Shown: positions 17,688 to 25,453 of the stretch, one piece after another
Position numbering within the stretch: position 1 is the first letter of the stretch
Layout of the letters: the number at the start of each line of letters is the position of its first letter
Assembly (NCBI GenBank): GCA_963830495.1
Contig: CAWHMS010000003.1
Coordinates: forward strand, 186,001 to 250,000
Direction of reading: 5' to 3'
Length of the DNA stretch: 64,000 nt
From: CAWHMS01 sp963830495
GTDB taxonomy: Bacteria > Actinomycetota > Actinomycetes > Propionibacteriales > Nocardioidaceae
Translations under genes and position numbers: made by a program
Notes under the pieces: generated by a model
What the model was told of the DNA's origin: nothing
What the model saw: only the letters and a program-made list of their open reading frames with translations
Database searches by the model: none

Positions 17688-18371
17688 TCAGGACTTGGCG
17701 CGGCTGGAGGCGCAGAACTTCTCCACCTTCTTGGTCTGACCGGAGACGATCAGCTCATCGCCTGCGAAGACCTCGGTTTCGGGCAGCCCGTAGGTGAAGT
17801 CCTCGTGGCGCCGCTTGACGCCGACGACGGTGACGCCGTACTTGCCGCGCAGCTTCGACTCACCGAGCGTCTTGTCGTGCGCCTCCGCGGGCGCCTTGGT
17901 GCGAGCGATGGCGAAGCCGTCCTCGAACTCGATGTAGTCGATCATGCTGCCGGTCACCATGTGCGCCACCCGCTCGCCCATCGCCGTCTCTGGGTAGACG
18001 ACGTGCTCGGCGCCGATCCGGTGCAGGATCTGGCCGTGTTTGCTGCTCGTCGACTTGGCCCACACCTCCTCGACCCCTAGTTGCACCAAGGTCAGGACGG
18101 TCAGGACGCTCGCCTCGAGGTCGCGGCCCATCCCCACCACGGCGCGATTGAAGTCCGGGACGCCCAGCTGACGCATCGCGTCCTCGTCGGTCGAGTCGGC
18201 CTGGACGACATGGGTGAGATCGTCGGCCCAGCGCTGCACGATCGTCGGGTCCTGGTCGATGGCGAGCACCTCGTGACCGAGCCGGATCAGCGACTGCGCG
18301 ACGGCGGCGCCGAATCGACCGAGCCCGATAACGACGACCGGTTCTTGATCCCCAACACTGTTCCTAGCCAA
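17688..18371 (-). CDS. trkA: TrkA/KtrA-type K+ uptake regulatory subunit (RCK domains)
   Basis: About 227 residues. An RCK_N Rossmann domain begins EPVVVIGLGRFGAAVAQSL (GxGxxG nucleotide site) with VLAIDQDP closing the fold and VVGMGRDLEASVLT later; an RCK_C domain (about 140-220) contains GVTVVGVKRRH and VFAGDELIVSGQ. This subunit gates the TrkH channel in response to nucleotide. I choose the TTG at 18371 as start because a strong GGAGG lies 12 bases upstream and homology begins just after it; an ATG at 18452 would overlap trkH by 89 bases. The TTG start overlaps the trkH stop by 8 bases, indicating coupling. Confidence 0.9.
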   Translation of the reverse strand: MARNSVGDQEPVVVIGLGRFGAAVAQSLIRLGHEVLAIDQDPTIVQRWADDLTHVVQADSTDEDAMRQLGVPDFNRAVVGMGRDLEASVLTVLTLVQLGVEEVWAKSTSSKHGQILHRIGAEHVVYPETAMGERVAHMVTGSMIDYIEFEDGFAIARTKAPAEAHDKTLGESKLRGKYGVTVVGVKRRHEDFTYGLPETEVFAGDELIVSGQTKKVEKFCASSRAKS

Positions 18372-19701
18372 CGATCGGCCTTTCCTCCGGGAGGCGGTAG
18401 TGGCGGTGACGCAGCTGCAGCGCCAACGCCGTGGCCACCGTGATGGTGCCAACTCGGCCGACGAACATCAAGACCATGAGCACCGCTTGGGCCGAGGACG
18501 GCAAGGAGCCGGTGATGCCGGTGGTCAGCCCCACCGTGGCAAAGGCGGAGATGCTCTCGAACACGATGGCGTCGGAGGCGAAGTCGCTCAGGATGAGCAG
18601 CAGCATCGCCCCACCCACCACCACGCCCACGCCCAGCAGTGCCACCGTGAGTGCCTGCCGCACGGTCGTTCCGGAGATGGACCGGTGCGCAACCTGTACG
18701 TCGGGTTCGCTCCGTACCTCCGACCAGATGACGAAGGCGAGCAGGAAGAAGGTCGAGACCTTGATGCCTCCGGCAGTGCCTGCGCTGCCGCCTCCGATGA
18801 ACATGAGCACGTCAGTGACGAGGAGGGTTTCGGGCGTGATCTGTCCGTAGTCGACGCTGTTGAAGCCCGCGGTACGGGGCATCACTCCCCCGGTGACGGC
18901 AGCGATGATCTTGTCAGCTGAAGAGAGGTCGCCGATCGTCGGGGCGTTGCTCCACTCGAGGACGAGGAAGCCACCGATGCCCGCCGCCAGCAGCACGAGA
19001 GTTCCGTAGACGGTGAGCCGCGTGTGCACGGTCCAGTGCCGAGGCCGCCACGCGCGCTGGTAGAGCTCCGCCAACACAGGGAAGCCGATGCCACCGGCGA
19101 TGACGGCCAGGCACAGCGGCAGACAGATCCAGGGGTCGGCCACGAAGCCGATCAGGTTATCGCTGAACAGGGCGAATCCGGCGTTGTTGAAGGCCGAAAT
19201 CGCGTGGAAGACCCCGTGCCAGATCGCCGTGCCCCACGAATCGTCGTACGCGGTGCGGAAGCGGACGGTGAGGATCACGGCAATGGATGCTTCGAAGACG
19301 GCCATCGTCATCGCAACCCGGCGCAGCACCGTTCGTACGTCACCCAGGTTGAGTGCGTGGCTCTCGCTCTGCACGATCAAGCGGGAGTTGAGACCCATCC
19401 GTCCGGCCACGATGACGCTGAGCAGCGTCGCCAGCGTCATGATGCCGAAGCCGCCGACCTGGATCAGCACCAGGATGACGCCCTGCCCGAACGGGCTCCA
19501 GTACGTCGCCGGGTCGACAGTGGTCAGACCCGTGACACAGGTCGCGGAGACTGCGGTGAAGGCTGCTGGCAGCAGCTCCGCGCGGTCGTCGCCGCTTCGT
19601 GACACGGGCAGCAGCAGCAGACAGGTGCCGAGGACGATCACGCTGAGGAACGCCAGCGGCACGATCCGTGCCGGGTGCTGCACCTTGGCTCTGACTCCCA
19701 C
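18364..19701 (-). CDS. trkH: TrkH/KtrB-family potassium uptake channel subunit
   Basis: A 445-residue membrane protein with four M1-P-M2-type repeats. The selectivity-filter segments are visible in order: TCVTGLTT (about residue 55), SAFNNAGF (about 168), MPRTAGFN (about 285) and FATVGLTTG (about 395). The length fits KtrB-like rather than the longer E. coli TrkH. It conducts K+ (often coupled to Na+ or H+) and is regulated by the RCK protein encoded next. The GTG start at 19701 follows a good GAGGAG site. The gene order channel-then-regulator and the 8-base overlap support a two-gene operon. Confidence 0.93.
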   Translation of the reverse strand: MGVRAKVQHPARIVPLAFLSVIVLGTCLLLLPVSRSGDDRAELLPAAFTAVSATCVTGLTTVDPATYWSPFGQGVILVLIQVGGFGIMTLATLLSVIVAGRMGLNSRLIVQSESHALNLGDVRTVLRRVAMTMAVFEASIAVILTVRFRTAYDDSWGTAIWHGVFHAISAFNNAGFALFSDNLIGFVADPWICLPLCLAVIAGGIGFPVLAELYQRAWRPRHWTVHTRLTVYGTLVLLAAGIGGFLVLEWSNAPTIGDLSSADKIIAAVTGGVMPRTAGFNSVDYGQITPETLLVTDVLMFIGGGSAGTAGGIKVSTFFLLAFVIWSEVRSEPDVQVAHRSISGTTVRQALTVALLGVGVVVGGAMLLLILSDFASDAIVFESISAFATVGLTTGITGSLPSSAQAVLMVLMFVGRVGTITVATALALQLRHRHYRLPEERPIVG

Positions 19702-19778
19702 GACGTCTCCTCGTGCCGGTCGCCGCGATGACGATACCGCCGAGGCTCCGGGACGGTGGGGAGATGAGTGGTGTGGGG

Positions 19779-20645
19779 CTACTCGTTCTGGTCGGGCGAC
19801 GGGTCTCTCGATGCCGCTCCGGTGGACTCGGACTCCGTCGGCTCCGGCTCGGTCGGCTCCGGCTCCGTCGGCTCCGGCTCCGTCGGCTCCGGCTCGGTCG
19901 GCTCTGGCTCGCTCGGCTCCGTCGGCTCTGGGTTCGTCGGCTCTGGTTGCGCGGGGTTGGGCCCGGTGTCACCGGTGTCTCCGTCGCCTTGCCCGGCGTC
20001 TGTCGGGGCATCGCTCGAGCCAGCTCCGTCTGCGCCATCGGCACCGCCGGTGTCGCTCGGAGTCTTCTCGGGGGTGACGTCCTGCTGGTCGTCTCCCCGC
20101 ACCAGCCGCACCAGGCTGGGGTCGCCCTCGCGACCTGAGCCCGTCACCGAGACGGACGTGCCCGAGATCAGCTCGGCGCCGGTCACCAGGGCGAGACCGG
20201 TGACCAGCATGGCGACGGCGCCGACCGCAGCCGTCCGCCAGGCAAGTCCTCGTCTCGGTGTGGGGTCGCCTGAGGCGGGGTCGCCCGAAGTCGGGTCGTC
20301 CGGTGCGGCGGAGTGCGACGTCGTCGGTTCCAGCCGAGGCAGCACGGCGGTCGCCGTGCCTGGCGCGCTGCCGGTCGCCGTAGCCGTCGCTACATCCCCG
20401 GCCGGCTCGAACGTTGCGGTGGGCAGCCGCAGCGGCGGCATGGCAGCCTTGAGCCGGTGCGAGCCACGCTCGATCGACTGGGTGTAGAGCACCGACGCCA
20501 CCGACGCCACGACGCTCATCACCGCAGCGCCGATGACGGTGCCGGCGACACCGAGCCATGACGAGGCGACGGCGGCCGACGCTGCTGCCAAGGCACCAGC
20601 CAGGACCTGGGGAAGGCTGAGCCTCAACTTCGGCTGTTCGGACAT
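19779..20645 (-). CDS. membrane protein with Glu-Pro-Thr repeat tail, function unknown
   Basis: A 288-residue protein starting MSEQPKLRLSLPQVLAG. Two N-terminal hydrophobic segments cover about residues 14-55 (ALAAASAAVASSWLGVAG and TVIGAAVMSVVASVAS). A Ser/Thr/Pro/Asp-rich stretch is followed by a further membrane segment near residue 140-160 (TAAVGAVAMLVTGLALVTG). The C-terminal 90 residues are acidic and end in tandem EPTEP units. I do not recognise a function; the N-terminal glycine-rich segment resembles one seen in uncharacterised actinobacterial membrane proteins. The repeat tail is probably extracytoplasmic and wall-spanning, which is inference. Start ATG 20645 has a GGAG site. It lies upstream of trkH on the same strand with a 77-base gap. 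Confidence 0.75.
   Translation of the reverse strand: MSEQPKLRLSLPQVLAGALAAASAAVASSWLGVAGTVIGAAVMSVVASVASVLYTQSIERGSHRLKAAMPPLRLPTATFEPAGDVATATATGSAPGTATAVLPRLEPTTSHSAAPDDPTSGDPASGDPTPRRGLAWRTAAVGAVAMLVTGLALVTGAELISGTSVSVTGSGREGDPSLVRLVRGDDQQDVTPEKTPSDTGGADGADGAGSSDAPTDAGQGDGDTGDTGPNPAQPEPTNPEPTEPSEPEPTEPEPTEPEPTEPEPTEPEPTESESTGAASRDPSPDQNE
19837..19950. repeat. 15-base tandem repeat encoding EPTEP units
   Basis: Five consecutive 15-base units of the form GTCGGCTCCGGCTC(G/C) run from 19837 to 19911. A 9-base partial unit follows, then two diverged full units up to 19950. On the minus strand each unit encodes Glu-Pro-Thr-Glu-Pro. Copy number of such repeats often varies between strains. Confidence 0.85.
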
Positions 20646-20792
20646 GGGGAGACTCCGGGGGGTGACGAGGGTGGATCGAGGACATGCGGGGTGGCGCTCT
20701 TCCACGGTAGGAAGAACGGACCGACGATCCCAAGCCAGCCCGCCTCCTGAGCAGGTGAGTCTGCCCACACGGCGCCGCACTACCGTGGGGAC

Positions 20793-21686
20793 GTGACGAC
20801 CCTCACCGACAAGATGGCCAGCGGGCCTGTGGTGATCGACGGCGGACTCGCAACCCTGCTCGAGGCGCAGGGCAACCATCTGGGCAGCGCACTCTGGTCG
20901 GCCGAGCTCTTGATCGACGACCCGGACGCCATCAGGCGCGCACACCGGTCGTTCTTCTCCGCCGGCGCCAGAGTCGCCATCTCGGCGTCGTACCAGGCGT
21001 CGTTCGAAGGTTTCTCCCGACTGGGCCTCGGGGCTGTGGAGGCCGCCTACGTCATGCGACGCAGCGTCGACCTGGCCCGAGCCGCTGCGGAGGACTTCGA
21101 GGACGGCGCCGCGCGCTGGGTGGCCGCCTCGCTCGGACCGTACGGCGCCGCGCTCGCCGACGGATCCGAGTACCGCGGCACGTACGGCCTGGACGTGTCG
21201 GCGCTGCGCCGCTGGCACCGGCCACGGCTGGAGGTGCTGGCGGAGGCCGGCGCCGATGTCCTCGCCGTCGAGACGATTCCGTGCTTGGCCGAGGCCGAGG
21301 CGCTGCTGACCGAGGTCGCAGGACTCGGCGTACCGACCTGGCTGTCCCTGACCTGCGACGACGGTCGTACCCGCGCCGGCGAGCCGGTCGAGGAGGCCTT
21401 CGCCATGGCCGCCGAGGTGCCGGAGGTCATCGCCGTCGGAGTCAACTGCACCGACGCACGCGAGGTAGCCGCCCTGGTCGAGCTTGCCACCGCGACCACC
21501 GGTCTCCCGGGCGTGGTCTACCCGAACAGCGGCGAGCAGTGGGACGCCGGTGGGCAGACGTGGACCGGCGACGCCTCCTTCTCGCCGGACCAGGTCGACA
21601 CATGGGTCACGTCCGGCGCTCGGCTGATCGGCGGCTGCTGCCGCGTCGGTCCGGCCGAGATCGCGGCGATCGCTGCCCGTGTCTGA
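20793..21686 (+). CDS. mmuM: homocysteine S-methyltransferase
   Basis: A 297-residue protein of the zinc-dependent homocysteine methyltransferase family: VVIDGGLATLLEAQG at the N-terminus, ISASYQASFEGF, ASLGPYGAALADGSEYRG, VETIPCLAEAEAL, the first zinc ligand in VGVNCTD and the paired zinc cysteines in LIGGCCRVGP. It likely moves a methyl group from S-methylmethionine or S-adenosylmethionine to homocysteine, giving methionine. The start is GTG 20793. It is convergent with the unknown gene that follows and divergent from the repeat-tail membrane gene. Confidence 0.92.
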   Translation: MTTLTDKMASGPVVIDGGLATLLEAQGNHLGSALWSAELLIDDPDAIRRAHRSFFSAGARVAISASYQASFEGFSRLGLGAVEAAYVMRRSVDLARAAAEDFEDGAARWVAASLGPYGAALADGSEYRGTYGLDVSALRRWHRPRLEVLAEAGADVLAVETIPCLAEAEALLTEVAGLGVPTWLSLTCDDGRTRAGEPVEEAFAMAAEVPEVIAVGVNCTDAREVAALVELATATTGLPGVVYPNSGEQWDAGGQTWTGDASFSPDQVDTWVTSGARLIGGCCRVGPAEIAAIAARV

Positions 21687-21725
21687 CCCCGTCCCGGCTG
21701 GCTCGACGGGCCGGTGCGCGCAGCA

Positions 21726-22382
21726 CTAGTCCGCGGTCGTCCGGCTGCGTGTCTGTCCTTCCCGGAAGAACGCCAGGATCTCGGCGGCGCCGCCGAGCGT
21801 GTCAACAGTCCGGTAGGCGCCGAAACCGGCGTTCCAGAACTCGCCGGTGTGCCGGTCCCGGTCCCACGGACCCACGTAGGCATAGGGCTGGTCGATCTCG
21901 GCGTCACCGGGCGACAGGCCGAAGTTGACTCGCTCCACCTCGACCCCGATGTCGAAGTGCTCGGGCCACAGGATCGGGCGTTCGCCGGGTGCGAGCTCAC
22001 GCAGCGCCTGGTCGCCGTCGGCGAAGGCGGCCGCGATCTCGGCCGTGGCGTCCGGGTCGAGGGTGATCAGGTCGGCCGGCGTCAGGCCCGGTCCGTCGCC
22101 GTACACGTCGTCGAGTGCTCGTGGCTCCAGCCCGACGTCATCCGCGACCTCCTGATAGCTACGGCCGTCCAGGGCGGTACGTCGGTCGGCAACGACCAGC
22201 TCCAGTCCGGCGACCCGCGCGTCGGGTGGCGCCACCGTGCCGAACCCGCCCGCCCTGACAGCCAGCTCGATGCTGTCCGAGAGCCGGTACTGCGGCCCAG
22301 CGAGCAACAGCTCCGCCACCCCGTGCAGCGAACGCCGGGTCGCCGCTCTGCTGCTCTGGTCGACTGCTCCGGACTCACTCAT
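21726..22382 (-). CDS. conserved-looking protein of unknown function
   Basis: A 218-residue soluble protein with no signal peptide or membrane segment. A distinctive block, ILWPEHFDIGVEVERVNFG followed by LSPGDAEIDQPYAYVGPW, has the composition of a conserved domain (His, Asp, Trp and Glu clustered), but I cannot name the family. Start ATG 22382 has a strong GAGGAGG site. It is transcribed away from the Rieske-ThDP gene across a 98-base intergenic region, and the two leaders carry the same 10-base element in inverted orientation, so co-regulation is likely. Function should be left open. Confidence 0.7.
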   Translation of the reverse strand: MSESGAVDQSSRAATRRSLHGVAELLLAGPQYRLSDSIELAVRAGGFGTVAPPDARVAGLELVVADRRTALDGRSYQEVADDVGLEPRALDDVYGDGPGLTPADLITLDPDATAEIAAAFADGDQALRELAPGERPILWPEHFDIGVEVERVNFGLSPGDAEIDQPYAYVGPWDRDRHTGEFWNAGFGAYRTVDTLGGAAEILAFFREGQTRSRTTAD

Positions 22383-22405
22383 CGGGGCCTCCTCGGACAC
22401 CTTGC

Positions 22406-22480
22406 CTGTAACGCCGCGACGCTTGTGCGGACGGTACTGCCACGACGGTGTTGTCTCGACACCCCGAGGAGGCGTTACAG
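22406..22480. promoter_or_regulatory. inverted 10-base elements in a divergent intergenic region
   Basis: CTGTAACGCC at 22406-22415 and its exact reverse complement GGCGTTACAG at 22471-22480 are separated by 55 bases. The second copy ends at the base before the ATG of the Rieske-ThDP gene; the first lies 24 bases before the ATG of the divergent unknown gene. They could be operator half-sites or RNA elements in the two leaders. No regulator gene is adjacent. Confidence 0.45.
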
Positions 22481-24412
22481 ATGAGCAGCAACGGTTGGCA
22501 CCGGGTGGATCCGGTCGACGTACCAGGCGAGGGACGTGTCCGCACTGCGGTCGTCGGCGGGCGAAGCGTGGCGCTGACCCGCTGCGGCGGCGCGTTGGGC
22601 GCGCTGGAGAACCGTTGCCCACACCAGGGCGGACCCGTCGGCGAGGGTTCGATCGAGAACGGCCTGCTGCGATGCCCGTGGCACGGCTACGACTATGACC
22701 CGCTCTCCGGCCAACCTCCGGAGGGTTTCAGCGACTCGGTGCTCGCCTACGAGGTCGACGACCGACCCGACGGGGTCTATGTGCAGCTACCCGAGCGGCC
22801 GACCGTTGCGAGAACCGTGGCTGACGTCATGGTCGAGACCCTGGTCGCGCACGGGATCTCTCACGTCTTCGGCATGGTCGGGCACTCGAACCTCGGCTTC
22901 GCCGAGGCGATGCGGAAGGCCGAGGAGCGAGGGGATCTGACGTACGTCGGCATCCGGCACGAGGGTGCCGCCGCCTTCGCCGCCAGCGCCTACGGCAAGC
23001 TCACCGGCCGGCCCGCCGCCTGCTTCGCCATCGCCGGTCCGGGGTCGACCAACCTGTTGACCGGGCTGTACGACGCGAAGCTCGACGGATCGCCGGTGGT
23101 GGCGATCTCCGGCCAGGTCCCCTCCGACGTGGTGGGGCGCGGCGCGTTCCAGGACGTCGACCTGCAGGCCGTCTTCCGAGACGTCTCCGTGTCGACGACG
23201 ACAATCTCGGCCGGCAGCGACCATGCGGAGCTGGCTGCGCTGGCCGTCAAGCACGCGATCGACCGCCGTGGCGTGGCCCACCTGGTGCTGCCGGACGAGG
23301 TGCAGGTGCAGGCCAGCGACTCCGAGGCCGCCACCCCGCTCGGGCGGCTCTCGACTCGTCGGATCCGACCGGACCTCGACGATCTGGCCACGGCTTCCGC
23401 GCTGATCCGAGACGCCCGGCGTCCTGTCGTCATCGCCGGTCACGGAGCACGCGGCGCCGAAGGCGAGCTCACGGCACTGGCCGAGCGGCTGGGTTCGCCT
23501 GTGCTGACGACGTTCAAGGCGAAGGGAATCGTGCCCGACACGCATCCGCTGGGCGCGGGTGTGCTGGGTCGCAGCGGTACTCCGGTCGCCAGCTGGCTGA
23601 TGAACGAGTCCGACCTGCTCATCGTGGTTGGCGCGTCCTTCTCCAACCACACAGGCATCGCGCCGTACAAGCCGATCGTGCAGATCGACGACGAGCCGGC
23701 TGCGATCGGCCGGTTCCATGCGATCACCGCGCCGGTGCTCGCCGACGCGGGCCTGGCGCTGACGGCGCTGCTGGAGTCTCTGGGCGAGGTCAAGGGCGAC
23801 GACCAGATCGCCGACGTGGCTCGGCGTTGGGAGCTGTGGCATGCCGAGAAGGCCCGACGGGTTGCCGACGACCGCGGACGCGGGGTCTCCGCAGCCGCCG
23901 TGTTCGCGTCCCTGTCGACGTGGCTGCCGTCGGATGCGGTCGTCGCGGTCGACGTGGGCAACCATGCCTACTCGTTGGGCCGCTACCTGGAGTCCAAAGG
24001 ACAGCCCGTCCTGATGTCGGGCTATCTGGGCTCGATCGGCTTCGGCTACCCGGCAGCGCTCGGCGCCTGGGCCGCCGACCCGGGTCGACCGGTCCTGGCA
24101 GTGACCGGGGACGGCGGCTTCGCCCAGTATGCGATGGAGCTCACGACGGCCGTGAAGTACGGCATCCCCATCAAGCACCTGCTGCTCGACAACCGCTCCC
24201 TCGGCAAGATCGGCAAGGAGCAGCTCGCTGCCGACTTCCCCGTCTGGCACACCTCGCTGCACAACCCGGACTGGGCGGCGTACGCCGAGCTCTGCGGCGG
24301 CACCGGGATCAGGGTGGATCGACGCGAGGACCTGGACGCTGCCATGCAACGGCTCTTCGCCGCGGACGGTCCCGCGCTGCTCTGTGTAGAACAGGATGCG
24401 GAGCTGCTGTGA
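22481..24412 (+). CDS. Rieske ferredoxin fused to thiamine-diphosphate-dependent enzyme
   Basis: A 643-residue fusion. Residues 1-105 form a Rieske [2Fe-2S] domain with both ligand pairs: Cys46 and His48 in NRCPHQGG, Cys65 and His68 in RCPWHGYDYD. Residues about 110-640 form a complete pyruvate oxidase/acetolactate synthase-like ThDP enzyme: TVADVMVETLVAHGISHVFG, the catalytic-type Glu in GIRHEGAAAFAAS, GPGSTNLLTGLYDA, a central nucleotide-fold domain (PVVIAGHGARGAEGELT), and the ThDP/Mg site TGDGGFAQYAMELTT plus LLLDNRSLGKI. The fused centre suggests electron transfer to or from the ThDP active site; this is inference. Substrate is unknown. Start ATG 22481 has GAGGAGG nine bases upstream. 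It is divergent from an unknown gene with shared inverted elements. Confidence 0.9.
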   Translation: MSSNGWHRVDPVDVPGEGRVRTAVVGGRSVALTRCGGALGALENRCPHQGGPVGEGSIENGLLRCPWHGYDYDPLSGQPPEGFSDSVLAYEVDDRPDGVYVQLPERPTVARTVADVMVETLVAHGISHVFGMVGHSNLGFAEAMRKAEERGDLTYVGIRHEGAAAFAASAYGKLTGRPAACFAIAGPGSTNLLTGLYDAKLDGSPVVAISGQVPSDVVGRGAFQDVDLQAVFRDVSVSTTTISAGSDHAELAALAVKHAIDRRGVAHLVLPDEVQVQASDSEAATPLGRLSTRRIRPDLDDLATASALIRDARRPVVIAGHGARGAEGELTALAERLGSPVLTTFKAKGIVPDTHPLGAGVLGRSGTPVASWLMNESDLLIVVGASFSNHTGIAPYKPIVQIDDEPAAIGRFHAITAPVLADAGLALTALLESLGEVKGDDQIADVARRWELWHAEKARRVADDRGRGVSAAAVFASLSTWLPSDAVVAVDVGNHAYSLGRYLESKGQPVLMSGYLGSIGFGYPAALGAWAADPGRPVLAVTGDGGFAQYAMELTTAVKYGIPIKHLLLDNRSLGKIGKEQLAADFPVWHTSLHNPDWAAYAELCGGTGIRVDRREDLDAAMQRLFAADGPALLCVEQDAELL

Positions 24413-24509
24413 GCAACCAGGCCGCGGCCCGGGCAGCCGCCGCGTCGTCATCACGGCCGCACCTTGCGGCGCCCGACTACCCTGTGCGCCGAGAGGGCGG
24501 AGCAACGAC

Positions 24510-25193
24510 GTGGATCCCACACGTACGAGCAACCACCGGGCACGTATGGAGCCGCTGCCGGACGACGCGACCCTGGTCGCGGGCCTCCGAAGCCGTGACG
24601 AGGCCATCTTCGAGCTTGTCGTCACCGCGTGGAGCCCGACCATGACTCGGATCGCCCGGTCGCATGTCTCCACGGCAGACTCCGCTGCCGAAGTCGTCCA
24701 AGATGCCTGGCTTGCCGTGCTCACCGGGATCGACCGGTTCGAGGGCCGGTCCGCCTTGCGCACCTGGGTCTTCCGGATCGTGACCAACAAGGCCTCCAGC
24801 CGCGGGGTGCGTGAGGGACGCACGCTGCCGTGGAGCAGCCTCGACCCGGCCGACCACAGCCCGACCGTGGATCCGCACCGGTTCCGCGATGCCGACGACG
24901 CCTATCCCGGGCACTGGCGCTCGTTCCCGCAGCAGTGGCCGAGCCCTGAAGCCGAGGCCATCCGCTCCGACGTGAGCGACGTGGTGGCGACCGCGGTCGA
25001 GGATCTTCCGATGCGGCAACAGGTCGTGATCATCATGCGGGACGTGCTCGGGTGCTCCTCCGAGGAGGTATGCGATGTCCTCGGAGTGACCACCGCCAAC
25101 CAGCGCGTGATCCTGCATCGCGCTCGGGCCGCCGTACGACAGCGGCTGGAGAACCTGTTCGGCGCGGCAGCGCGCTGGGAGGCGACCTCGTGA
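24510..25193 (+). CDS. ECF-family RNA polymerase sigma factor
   Basis: About 227 residues. Sigma region 2 covers roughly residues 30-105 (DEAIFELVVTAWSPTMTRIA, AAEVVQDAWLAVLTGIDRF, LRTWVFRIVTNKA). Region 4 covers about 160-215 (VEDLPMRQQVVIIMRDVLG, CSSEEVCDVLGVTTANQ, VILHRARAAVRQRLEN). I take the GTG at 24510, which has a GGAG site at 7-base spacing; an ATG at 24546 lacks one. The stop overlaps the start of the zinc-finger anti-sigma gene (GTGA), and a CPA2 antiporter follows with an 8-base overlap, so a three-gene operon responding to ionic or envelope stress is a reasonable inference. Confidence 0.9.
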   Translation: MDPTRTSNHRARMEPLPDDATLVAGLRSRDEAIFELVVTAWSPTMTRIARSHVSTADSAAEVVQDAWLAVLTGIDRFEGRSALRTWVFRIVTNKASSRGVREGRTLPWSSLDPADHSPTVDPHRFRDADDAYPGHWRSFPQQWPSPEAEAIRSDVSDVVATAVEDLPMRQQVVIIMRDVLGCSSEEVCDVLGVTTANQRVILHRARAAVRQRLENLFGAAARWEATS

Positions 25194-25453
25194 GCGAGAT
25201 GACGTGTGCCGAGTTCGTCGAGCTCGTCACCGACTACCTCGAAGGTGCGCTCGACCGGGAGACCGAGGGGCGATTCGTGCTACACGCGACCGAGTGTGAC
25301 GGTTGCGAGCGCTACCTGGATCAGATCCGCGCGACGATCGGTGAGCTCGGGCGGCTGACTCCGGCCACGCTCAGCCCGGAGGCAAGGGGCGCTCTGCTCA
25401 CGGCGTTCCGCGGCTGGTCCGAGCGGCCCGAGCAAGGAGCCGACGATGCCTGA
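25190..25453 (+). CDS. zinc-finger anti-sigma factor (zf-HC2 type)
   Basis: An 87-residue protein with the anti-sigma zinc motif His32-x3-Cys36-x2-Cys39 (HATECDGC), plus Cys6 in the first helix, and an ECF-binding helical N-terminus (CAEFVELVTDYLEGALD). It has no membrane segment, so it is a soluble anti-sigma factor, perhaps redox-sensing through its zinc cysteines. The GTG at 25190 overlaps the sigma stop by four bases, and its own last codons overlap the antiporter start by 8 bases. Confidence 0.88.
   Translation: MSEMTCAEFVELVTDYLEGALDRETEGRFVLHATECDGCERYLDQIRATIGELGRLTPATLSPEARGALLTAFRGWSERPEQGADDA

Noticed and set aside
22787..24823. 678-codon minus-strand frame opposite the Rieske-ThDP gene
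   Set aside because: Arg/Gly/His-rich shadow with no domain; the plus-strand enzyme is complete.
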